Below are positions 36,000 to 43,170 of a stretch of DNA of 64,000 bases, piece by piece. This stretch comes from Gluconobacter thailandicus F149-1 = NBRC 100600 (GTDB lineage Bacteria > Pseudomonadota > Alphaproteobacteria > Acetobacterales > Acetobacteraceae): assembly GCF_000964465.1 (NCBI RefSeq), contig NZ_BANH01000011.1, positions 1 to 64,000 of the forward strand, written 5' to 3'. How positions within the stretch are numbered: position 1 is the first letter of the stretch; each line of letters starts with the position of its first letter. The translations under genes were made by a program, and so were the position numbers. The notes under the pieces were generated by a model. The model was given only the letters and a program-made list of their open reading frames with translations, was not told the origin of the DNA and made no database searches.

Positions 36000-36111
36000 T
36001 TCCGAGCCTCGTTCGCCACTTCAGATTGTCACAACCATAACATCCCCAAAACGAGCCCGCTGACAAGACAGGTCATTGTGCTCTAATCCAGTTCTCAGGA
36101 AGGAAAGCGTC

Positions 36112-36795
36112 ATGGGTATTTTTTCTCGGCTCGCCGATATCGTGAACTCCAATCTCAATGCGATTCTCGCCACGGCCGAGGACCCGCAGAAAATGATCCG
36201 TCTCGTAATCCAGGAGATGGAAGACACACTTGTTGAGGTCCGCAGTCAGGCCGTCCGCACCATTGCGGAGCGCAAGCAGCTCGAACGCCGTGTGCGGACC
36301 ATGATGCACGAGGAAGACGAATGGCACCGCAAAGCCACCCTCGCCATTGAGCGTGACCGAGACGATCTCGCCAAGGCGGCCCTTGCCGCCCGTCATACGG
36401 TTGAGCAGTCCCGCGAAGGGCTGGAGCGTCAGATCGCGCAGGTGACGGAAGGGCTGGAACACCAGAACGACGATATCGCCAAACTTCAGGCCAAGCTGGC
36501 GGATGCAAAATCCCGCGAGAAGACCCTGACCATGCGTGCCCGCACAGCGGAAGGTCGCCTCAAGACGCGTGAAAAGCTTTATGATACCCGCATTGACGAC
36601 ACGCTGGGTCGTTTCGAGCAGGTGGAGCGGGCGTTGGATGAACTTGAAGGCAAGGCGGAAGCCTATGATCTGGGTCGCAGATCCGGTCGTCCTTCCCTGC
36701 ATGATGAATTGGCTGCGCTGGAAACGGATGCGGCGGTAGAAGATGAATTTGAAGCGTTAAAGCGCCGGATTGCCGAAAAGAAGCGTGACGCCTGA
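36112..36795 (+). CDS. pspA: Phage shock protein A
   Basis: ESCRT-III-like membrane-remodelling protein of 227 residues, largely alpha-helical coiled coil. The N-terminal amphipathic region MGIFSRLADIVNSNLNAILATAEDPQKMIRLVIQEMEDTLVEVR is the PspA/IM30 signature. I start at ATG 36112, preceded by AAGGAAAG. PspA binds stressed inner membrane and in other bacteria restrains PspF. It is the first gene of an operon that continues with a PspB-like protein and two exported beta-rich proteins. Confidence 0.95.
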   Translation: MGIFSRLADIVNSNLNAILATAEDPQKMIRLVIQEMEDTLVEVRSQAVRTIAERKQLERRVRTMMHEEDEWHRKATLAIERDRDDLAKAALAARHTVEQSREGLERQIAQVTEGLEHQNDDIAKLQAKLADAKSREKTLTMRARTAEGRLKTREKLYDTRIDDTLGRFEQVERALDELEGKAEAYDLGRRSGRPSLHDELAALETDAAVEDEFEALKRRIAEKKRDA

Positions 36796-36820
36796 TGAGA
36801 GCAGGAAGAAAGTCTGACTT

Positions 36821-37072
36821 ATGAATGAGGACTTTGTTGGCCTTGTCGCCGTCGTCCTGACCCTGGGGTTCATCCCGGCGCTTGTCCTAGGGCCGCGCCT
36901 GCTTCGTGCGCGTGCAGGTGGCGCTATGAATCAGGGGATACCAGACCCACATCTTCAGGCTGCCCTGACACAGGCCGAAGCCCATGCTACGCGTCTGGAA
37001 GAAAGGATCGACCAGCTCGAACGCATCCTCGACGAGGATATCCCGGGCTGGAGAGCTAGGAGTTCACGATGA
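36821..37072 (+). CDS. pspB: PspB-like envelope stress membrane protein
   Basis: Small protein of 83 residues with one N-terminal membrane helix (FVGLVAVVLTLGFIPALVL) and a cytoplasmic coiled coil (ALTQAEAHATRLEERIDQLERIL). It ends DEDIPGWRARSSR; the acidic-PGWR ending is characteristic of PspB. The ribosome binding site is GGAAGAAAG. Its stop overlaps the ATG of the next gene by 4 bp, which couples their translation. In the known system PspB works with PspC to relieve PspA inhibition. Confidence 0.85.
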   Translation: MNEDFVGLVAVVLTLGFIPALVLGPRLLRARAGGAMNQGIPDPHLQAALTQAEAHATRLEERIDQLERILDEDIPGWRARSSR

Positions 37073-38301
37073 CGTCCCGCACCGCCCTGCGCATACTGCT
37101 GCTGGCCACGCTGGCAGGGACAGCTTCTGTCCATCCGGCCGAGGCTGCGCGCGTCTCCATGTCCGGCGAAGATCTGGATCTGGCGATTCCGTGCACAGGT
37201 CAGGTGCGGATCGTCGTGGACACCACCATGAAAGACGGCGCCACGCTCGACAGCAGCAGCGCCACTCAGGTCACCATGCGAACGGGCAAGGAAGACGGGG
37301 ACAGCCGCATTTCCATTGCTACCAAAAGCTGTGCGCCCAGTGGCAAGCTGACCATCAGCGTCTCGCCCTATACCGGCGTCTCAATCCACGACAGCCATGA
37401 CACAAACTTCGTGATCAAGGGAAAGCTTGCCTCGCTGGATGCCAGTCTCGACTCCACTTCAATGGACATCGAGAACACCCAGTCGCTGGACCTGAGCATG
37501 CATGGGGCCTCGAACGTCCATATCGGATCGCTTGAGAGAGCCGCCCAGATCGTTGCATCCGGGACATCAACCTTCACAGCCGACTCCGCGAAGCTGACGG
37601 CCCTTTCAGCGCAGTTGACCAATCAAGCCTCGTTCACGATCTCCCAGGGCGACATCGAGGCCCTGACGATCGTCACGGCCGATAACGCATCTGCAACGGT
37701 TCTGGGCAATGCCTCCGTTGCCACCGTCACAGCCAATGGCACAGGCGCGGTCAATATCGAGCGCGTGTCCGGCCCCATCGTCCGGTCTGGCAATGGTTCT
37801 GTCCGTGTGGGAGCCCAAAACGGTGTGGTCTATCGCCCGACCGAAGCCTCCCCCACGCCACCAACACCCCCTACAGTTCAGCCTCAGGCTCCGGTTGCCC
37901 CTCCAGCCGTACCAACAAATTCTCCAACAGCACCCGAGACATCGCCTCCACCACCCGTTCTGGCTCCCGCCCCTCAGCCCAGTTCACAAGCTGCGCCACA
38001 GGAGATGCCAGCTCCCTCAAAAGAACCTGCAGCGCCCCCTTCTCAGCCTATCCCGCAAGCTACCCCGCCTGCGTCAACCATTTCACCTGAGGTTCAGGCC
38101 CCCATTCCTGAAACAGCGGCGCCCGCGACAAAACTTCCTGCTACAAACCAGCAGGAACCTTCCGCACCTCAGCCGGTATCGCCCCCCACGACCACCGGGT
38201 CTAACGCTCCCGAAACACCCCATACTGATCCGGCACCATCCACCCCGGCCCCAGCGGCTTCAAAACCAGCCTCGGATGAGGCTGGCAAGCAGGGAGGCTG
38301 A
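37069..38301 (+). CDS. Exported GIN/toastrack-like protein with Pro-rich tail
   Basis: Protein of 410 residues. It consists of a signal peptide (ending AEAA), a beta-rich repeat domain at about 28-255 of the GIN/DUF2807 ('toastrack') kind with short Ser/Thr/Asp strands, and a very Pro/Ala/Thr-rich tail (about 258-410) without a membrane anchor or sorting motif. Two cysteines (C42, C88) near the domain start may form a disulfide. The next gene encodes a paralogue with an equivalent pair. Translational coupling to pspB and a 2-bp gap to the next gene place it in the psp operon. Toastrack-type domains are known partners of PspC-like proteins. The role of the tail is unknown; spanning the cell wall is one possibility. 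Confidence 0.7.
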   Translation: MTSRTALRILLLATLAGTASVHPAEAARVSMSGEDLDLAIPCTGQVRIVVDTTMKDGATLDSSSATQVTMRTGKEDGDSRISIATKSCAPSGKLTISVSPYTGVSIHDSHDTNFVIKGKLASLDASLDSTSMDIENTQSLDLSMHGASNVHIGSLERAAQIVASGTSTFTADSAKLTALSAQLTNQASFTISQGDIEALTIVTADNASATVLGNASVATVTANGTGAVNIERVSGPIVRSGNGSVRVGAQNGVVYRPTEASPTPPTPPTVQPQAPVAPPAVPTNSPTAPETSPPPPVLAPAPQPSSQAAPQEMPAPSKEPAAPPSQPIPQATPPASTISPEVQAPIPETAAPATKLPATNQQEPSAPQPVSPPTTTGSNAPETPHTDPAPSTPAPAASKPASDEAGKQGG

Positions 38302-38303
38302 CC

Positions 38304-39707
38304 ATGGCCAGACACAGGTCCCTGCGGAACCTTGGGCAAGGGTGTGCGGCTTTTGTCCTGAGCGCGGTGTTCACGACTTCGGCTCTGGCACAGACGCCTC
38401 CCCTCCCACCTGAACCACCGCCCCCTCCCAGCCCGCCTGCATCCACCGGCGTGAATACACCGCCTGGGCGGTTTCTGGATCTGGCGCCCAGTTGTCTCAC
38501 AGACCTGCATATCCGCGCGGGCGTTACGCCCTCCGTCCTGAGCGGAAACGCTGTTCTCACCATTGACGGTCACGACAAGCTGGAACTCAGCCTCAAGGAT
38601 CATTCCTGCGATACGGATGGGAGCGCGGAAATTGAAGTTCCGATGGGAACGAATATTGGTTTCCGGGGCAATGAAACCCACGTTATTGCCACGGGTATCC
38701 TAGGACGCATGAGCGGGTTTACCGCGAATGGCGACGTTGGAATCGAACAGGCCTCCGACATTTCGCTCCGGATGACGGGCAATGGAAATGTTTCGATCGA
38801 CAGAGTGTTCGGCAATGTCAAAGTTCAGAATTTTTCCAACGGTGACCTTTCTATTGGCACAGCCCAATCTCCTGACGTTGAGCTTGTGGCCACGTCCAGC
38901 GGTGATCTGACCATAAAAGGCGGCTGGATCGACACGCTCTCCATCCGTGACATGGGATCTTCCGACATTACAGCCCATGTCTGGGCGAAGGCTGCACATC
39001 TTGCAGTTTATGGAAGTGGAAACGTGACGGTTGATCGTGTCACAAAGACACTCTCGCAAACACATTTTGGTAGCGGTGCATTGAATGTCGAGGCTACCGG
39101 CGGGGCTCATGTCGAGACGACGAACAAGGTTGATGGAGACGCGATTGCCAGGGATGTTCTGGCCAGTCTTGGAAGTCATCTGTCCGCTACAGAGGCCAGT
39201 CACCTCGGAAACGTTCCAATACTCCTGAACACCCATTCGTCGCATCATCACAGCCTCATACGGCTGATCATCACACTGGTGATCATCGGGCTCATACTAC
39301 GTCGGGCCCGTCGCTACCGTGAGCGAACTGGCCAATCGTTTTTCGCAAATCTCTGGACGGATGCTTCAGAGGGATACGCCTCATTTGTCCGCAACTGGGA
39401 AGCGCGGATGCGGGAACGTCGTGGTGAAGGGGCGCATACAACCGTTGAACCACCCCATATCCATTATACCCGCCGTGCCGTCGATCTTTATGAAGAAGTC
39501 GTGCACACCGCTCGCGAACAGAAGCAGCGTCATGCCAGCCGGGTGCACCCTTCCGCTCCGGATGCCGTATCCCTCAGCCCGGCACTGATCCGCCTGAACG
39601 AACGGCTCGCCCGTCTTGAACCAAGGCTTGCGCGGATGGAACAGTTCGTCACGTCTCCGGATTTCGCTCTGGAACGGCAATTCCGGGACCTGGAACGCTC
39701 CGCTTGA
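38304..39707 (+). CDS. Toastrack-type protein with membrane anchor and PspC-like C-terminus
   Basis: Protein of 467 residues. A signal peptide and a Pro-rich stretch (30-47) come first, then a periplasmic beta-repeat domain (about 58-275) homologous to the preceding protein, with cysteines C64 and C102. One membrane helix follows (about 318-333, after HHHSLIR). The cytoplasmic tail ends in a coiled coil LSPALIRLNERLARLEPRLARMEQFVTSPDF... RQFRDLE (425-463). That final segment closely resembles the C-terminus of PspC (RMExYVTS..F.L...FRDL). GGAGG precedes the ATG. It probably takes the place of PspC, linking a periplasmic sensor to PspA/PspB. No canonical PspC is present here. Confidence 0.72.
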   Translation: MARHRSLRNLGQGCAAFVLSAVFTTSALAQTPPLPPEPPPPPSPPASTGVNTPPGRFLDLAPSCLTDLHIRAGVTPSVLSGNAVLTIDGHDKLELSLKDHSCDTDGSAEIEVPMGTNIGFRGNETHVIATGILGRMSGFTANGDVGIEQASDISLRMTGNGNVSIDRVFGNVKVQNFSNGDLSIGTAQSPDVELVATSSGDLTIKGGWIDTLSIRDMGSSDITAHVWAKAAHLAVYGSGNVTVDRVTKTLSQTHFGSGALNVEATGGAHVETTNKVDGDAIARDVLASLGSHLSATEASHLGNVPILLNTHSSHHHSLIRLIITLVIIGLILRRARRYRERTGQSFFANLWTDASEGYASFVRNWEARMRERRGEGAHTTVEPPHIHYTRRAVDLYEEVVHTAREQKQRHASRVHPSAPDAVSLSPALIRLNERLARLEPRLARMEQFVTSPDFALERQFRDLERSA

Positions 39708-39755
39708 GCAAGACAGACTTTGACGTAACCGAGCGGTCAGGGTAGGGGCAGAAGG

Positions 39756-40541
39756 GTGAATGCCGTTCTTGATCCCATAGCGGCCCTTGGCCGTGCCGTC
39801 CTCGGCCTCGTCCGTCAGTCGGGCGCTCTCGCCATGTTTGCGCTGGAGGCGCTGTCGCATCTGGTGCGACCGCCGTTCTACTGGCGCATCTTCCTGTCCA
39901 CGCTGATCGAAACGGGATTTTTCTCCCTGCCGGTCGTCGCGCTGACGGCCCTGTTCTCGGGAGCGGTCATCGCCCTTCAGTCCTATGTCGGGTTCGGGCA
40001 GTACCATGTGCAAAGCGCGATTGCCGGAATTGTGGTGCTGGCTGTCACCCGTGAACTCGGTCCTGTTCTGGCCGGCCTGATGGTCGCCGGGCGTGTTGGC
40101 GCGGCAATGTCCGCCCAGATCGGCACCATGCGCGTCACGGATCAGATCGACGCGCTCACGACACTTTCGACCAACCCAATGAAATATCTGGTGACGCCCC
40201 GCCTGCTCGCCGGAACAATCGCCCTGCCCTGCCTTGTCGTCGTGGCGGACGTGCTGGGTGTTCTGGGTGGCTTCACCGTTTCGGTGGCAAAGCTGGGCTT
40301 CTCACCCTCCACGTACATCACGGCCACGCTGGAGTCCCTGAAGACCATCGACGTCGTCGTTGGCCTGGTCAAAGCCGCTGTCTTCGGTTTCCTGATCGCG
40401 CTGCTGGGCTGCTATCATGGCTATAACAGCCGTGGCGGCGCAGAAGGCGTTGGCTCTGCGACAACCGCCGCTGTGGTGGGAGCATCCATCCTGCTTCTGC
40501 TGTTCGATTACCTCCTGACAGATCTGTTCTTCTCTCAATGA
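39756..40541 (+). CDS. mlaE: MlaE-type lipid ABC transporter permease
   Basis: Inner-membrane permease of 261 residues of the MlaE/YrbE family, which moves phospholipids (or related lipids) between inner and outer membrane. The family block ELGPVLAGLMVAGRVGAAMSAQIGTMRVTDQIDAL is clear, as is LFSGAVIALQSYVGF. The start is GTG 39756 with TAGGGG about 8 nt upstream. It follows the psp genes by 48 bp on the same strand and overlaps mlaF by 4 bp (ATGA). Confidence 0.92.
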   Translation: MNAVLDPIAALGRAVLGLVRQSGALAMFALEALSHLVRPPFYWRIFLSTLIETGFFSLPVVALTALFSGAVIALQSYVGFGQYHVQSAIAGIVVLAVTRELGPVLAGLMVAGRVGAAMSAQIGTMRVTDQIDALTTLSTNPMKYLVTPRLLAGTIALPCLVVVADVLGVLGGFTVSVAKLGFSPSTYITATLESLKTIDVVVGLVKAAVFGFLIALLGCYHGYNSRGGAEGVGSATTAAVVGASILLLLFDYLLTDLFFSQ

Positions 40542-41326
40542 GCACACCAAAAATCCGCATCCGCGGCCTCTCCAAGGCCTTCGGCTCCAAGGTCGTGCTC
40601 GATGGAATTGATCTCGACGTCGAAACCGGCACATCCATGGTCATCATCGGAGGTTCCGGATCAGGAAAATCCGTTCTTCTACGGTGTATTCTTGGCCTGA
40701 TCGAACCTGATACTGGCACGATCGAGATCGACGGCGAGAATATCCTCACAGCGTCCCGCAGCCGTCAGGAAGCCATTCGCCGACAGATCGGCATGCTGTT
40801 CCAGAATGCTGCCCTGTTCGACAGCATGAGCGTTGCAGACAACATCGCCTTCGGTCTGCGTGCCAAGCACTCAGATCGTGATGGCCCCGTCCCGTCCCGT
40901 GCCAAGGCACGTGAACTGGCAGGCGGCATTCTCGAGCAGGTGGGACTGGATCCGTCTGTTGGACAACTCAGCCCGTCCGAGCTTTCAGGCGGGATGCAGA
41001 AGCGCGTCGGGTTGGCACGCGCCATCGCCGGACAGCCCAATATTCTGTTCTTTGACGAACCAACAACCGGGCTGGATCCGATCATGGGGGCTGTCATCGA
41101 TGGCCTGATCGTGGATTGTGTCCAGAAACTCGGTTCAACCGCCATCGCCATTACGCATGACATGGCCTCTGCCCAGCGCATCGGTAACCGGGCAGCGATG
41201 CTCTATCATGGCAAACTGGTCTGGCAGGGACTGGCCGCGGACCTGATGCACTCTGGCAATGCCATGGTGGACCAGTTCACCCATGGGCGCCGGGAAGGGC
41301 CGATCACCATGGAACTGCGGAAGTGA
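40538..41326 (+). CDS. mlaF: MlaF-type lipid ABC transporter ATPase
   Basis: Cytoplasmic ATPase of 262 residues. Walker A is GGSGSGKS, the signature is LSGGMQKRVGLARA, and Walker B is ILFFDEPTTGLDP followed by the H-loop in AITHDM. The Met-Gln-Lys-Arg after the signature Gly is typical of MlaF. It energises the MlaE permease encoded upstream. Its stop overlaps the GTG of a small membrane protein where mlaD normally follows. Confidence 0.93.
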   Translation: MSTPKIRIRGLSKAFGSKVVLDGIDLDVETGTSMVIIGGSGSGKSVLLRCILGLIEPDTGTIEIDGENILTASRSRQEAIRRQIGMLFQNAALFDSMSVADNIAFGLRAKHSDRDGPVPSRAKARELAGGILEQVGLDPSVGQLSPSELSGGMQKRVGLARAIAGQPNILFFDEPTTGLDPIMGAVIDGLIVDCVQKLGSTAIAITHDMASAQRIGNRAAMLYHGKLVWQGLAADLMHSGNAMVDQFTHGRREGPITMELRK

Positions 41327-41526
41327 ACGAGTTCCGCCGTCCACCCATCTCCCGCACAGTGTGGCAGCGTCTTGGTCTGACCTATGTCATTGCACTGCCG
41401 ATGCTACTCATCCTGTTCATGCATCCGCCCAAGACCCAGAACCTGCTCATCCAGGCGCTCATACTGCTCCTGATCGTTACGGCTGCCCGAATCATGGCAA
41501 GGCTCATCATCCGCTCCGACGATTGA
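41323..41526 (+). CDS. 67-residue membrane protein coupled to mlaF
   Basis: Small protein with two hydrophobic segments (VIALPMLLILFM and LLIQALILLLIVTAA) and a basic N-terminus (NEFRRPPISRTVWQR). The GTG at 41323 overlaps the mlaF stop (GTGA), so it is translated by coupling. I do not recognise the family. The usual MlaD (single anchor plus MCE domain) is absent at this position, and this protein has no MCE domain. Confidence 0.65.
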   Translation: MNEFRRPPISRTVWQRLGLTYVIALPMLLILFMHPPKTQNLLIQALILLLIVTAARIMARLIIRSDD

Positions 41527-41607
41527 CGCACTCGCTGACTGGATCATAACGGGAACACTCCCTATATCGGGAAGGCATCCCGGACATCCATCCAGCGAGA
41601 CATCCCT

Positions 41608-43017
41608 TTGGCCAAGAAACCTACCGCACGTTTTGTCTGCCAGTCCTGCGGGGCAGTCTATTCCAAATGGGCCGGGAAGTGCGAAGCCTGTGGAGAATGG
41701 AACACGCTGGTCGAGGAAGCCGCTGAACCGACCGCTCGCAAGACCGGAAAACTGAGCGCAGGTCGCCTCCAGACGGTCAGGCTTGACGGGGAAGCCAAAC
41801 CGCCGCCGCGTATTACAACCAGTATTGCAGAACTGGACCGCGTTCTCGGTGGCGGCCTTGTGCCTGCATCCGTGGTGCTGGTGGGCGGTGATCCAGGGAT
41901 CGGCAAATCCACCCTGATGCTCCAGACAACCTGCGCTCTGGCCCGAAGCGGCCACAAAGTCCTGTATGTCTCGGGCGAAGAATCCGTGGATCAGATCCGC
42001 ATCCGGGCGCAGAGACTGGAACTGGCCAAAGATAGCAAGACGCTGGACTCGCTGGCTCTCGCAGCCTCCATCAATGTCGGAGACATTGTGGGATCACTGG
42101 AAAACGATCGCTCCCACACGGTGGTTGTCATCGATTCCATCCAGACCATGTGGCTGGAGAGCGTGGAAAGCTCACCAGGCTCTGTCGCACAGGTTCGGGC
42201 CAGCGCCTTCGAACTGATCCGGCTTGCGAAGACGCTCGGTTTTGCCCTGATCCTAATCGGACATGTCACCAAGGAAGGCTCTCTGGCCGGTCCGCGCGTT
42301 CTGGAACACATGGTCGATGCGGTCATGTATTTCGAAGGCGACCGTGGCCATCAATTCCGTATCCTGCGCGCCGCCAAGAACCGTTTTGGCGCAACAGACG
42401 AAATCGGCGTCTTCGCCATGACCGATACCGGTTTGACACAGGTTCCCAATCCTTCCGCCCTGTTCCTTGCGGAACGACGGGGCAACATCGCAGGATCGGC
42501 CGTTTTCGCAGGACTTGAGGGAACACGACCAGTCCTCCTGGAAGTACAGGCTCTTCTCTCACCCAAAGCCGGCGACGGCGCCCCACGTCGTGCCGTCGTG
42601 GGATGGGACACGTCCCGCCTCAACATGCTTCTGGCTGTCCTGGATGCACGATGCGGCCTTAAACTGGCCAACATGGATGTTCACCTTAATGTCGCAGGCG
42701 GTCTGCGCGTGAACGAACCTGCTGCGGATATGGCCGTTGCCGCCGCGCTGATTTCCGCCGCAACAGGACAACCCACCTCCTCAACAGCGGCTTATTTCGG
42801 TGAAGTTGGACTTTCTGGTGAGATCAGACAGGTTAGCCAAGCAGATCTGCGGCTGAAAGAAGTGGCGAAGCTGGGGTTTGGTGAAACGATTCTTCCAAGA
42901 CGGGTATCGACCGCATCCGCACGCGTAAAGCCTCCCGCAGGCCTTCGGCTCCACGAGATCGGTCACCTGACTGATCTCGTAGAAATGCTGACGGAAGACA
43001 AGAAAAGTTCCCAATAA
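41608..43017 (+). CDS. radA: DNA repair protein RadA
   Basis: Branch-migration protein of 469 residues that helps process recombination intermediates. The N-terminal zinc finger is CQSCGAVYSKWAGKCEACG (Cys 11, 14, 25, 28). The RecA-like ATPase has Walker A GDPGIGKS (94-101) and the RadA-specific KNRFG motif in AAKNRFGATDEIG. A C-terminal Lon-protease-like domain follows (VAGGLRVNEPAADMAVAAALIS). The start is TTG 41608; a shorter ATG start would cut into the zinc finger. Confidence 0.95.
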   Translation: MAKKPTARFVCQSCGAVYSKWAGKCEACGEWNTLVEEAAEPTARKTGKLSAGRLQTVRLDGEAKPPPRITTSIAELDRVLGGGLVPASVVLVGGDPGIGKSTLMLQTTCALARSGHKVLYVSGEESVDQIRIRAQRLELAKDSKTLDSLALAASINVGDIVGSLENDRSHTVVVIDSIQTMWLESVESSPGSVAQVRASAFELIRLAKTLGFALILIGHVTKEGSLAGPRVLEHMVDAVMYFEGDRGHQFRILRAAKNRFGATDEIGVFAMTDTGLTQVPNPSALFLAERRGNIAGSAVFAGLEGTRPVLLEVQALLSPKAGDGAPRRAVVGWDTSRLNMLLAVLDARCGLKLANMDVHLNVAGGLRVNEPAADMAVAAALISAATGQPTSSTAAYFGEVGLSGEIRQVSQADLRLKEVAKLGFGETILPRRVSTASARVKPPAGLRLHEIGHLTDLVEMLTEDKKSSQ

Positions 43018-43081
43018 CCAAACATAATAATTTCAAAGTTTAACGAATTATTACCGATCAATACTACCGCGAAGTGTTCTA

Positions 43082-43115
43082 GCATGCCTGAAGAAAATCT
43101 TACTTCTTGGCATGC
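43082..43115. terminator. Hairpin between radA and the AIDA/Hint gene
   Basis: GCATGCC and GGCATGC form a perfect 7-bp stem with an inner GAAG/CTTC pairing. No U-tract follows. It could end radA transcription weakly or form part of the leader of the next gene, which starts 56 bp later. Confidence 0.4.
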
Positions 43116-43170
43116 AGCATTCCGAAGCTGACCTGTCGACTGTTCCTTCTCATTTAATAAAGGAATTCTT

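Noticed and set aside
34800-36086. A 428-codon plus-strand frame across the pspF region
   Set aside because: It is antisense to pspF, which has all motifs of its family. The plus-strand translation has no recognisable domain and is rich in Arg/His/Gln, as antisense frames of GC-rich genes are.
36000-36111. A sigma-54 promoter for pspA or pspF
   Set aside because: Several GG and GC pairs exist, but none has the 10-bp spacing required between the -24 and -12 elements, so no feature is listed.
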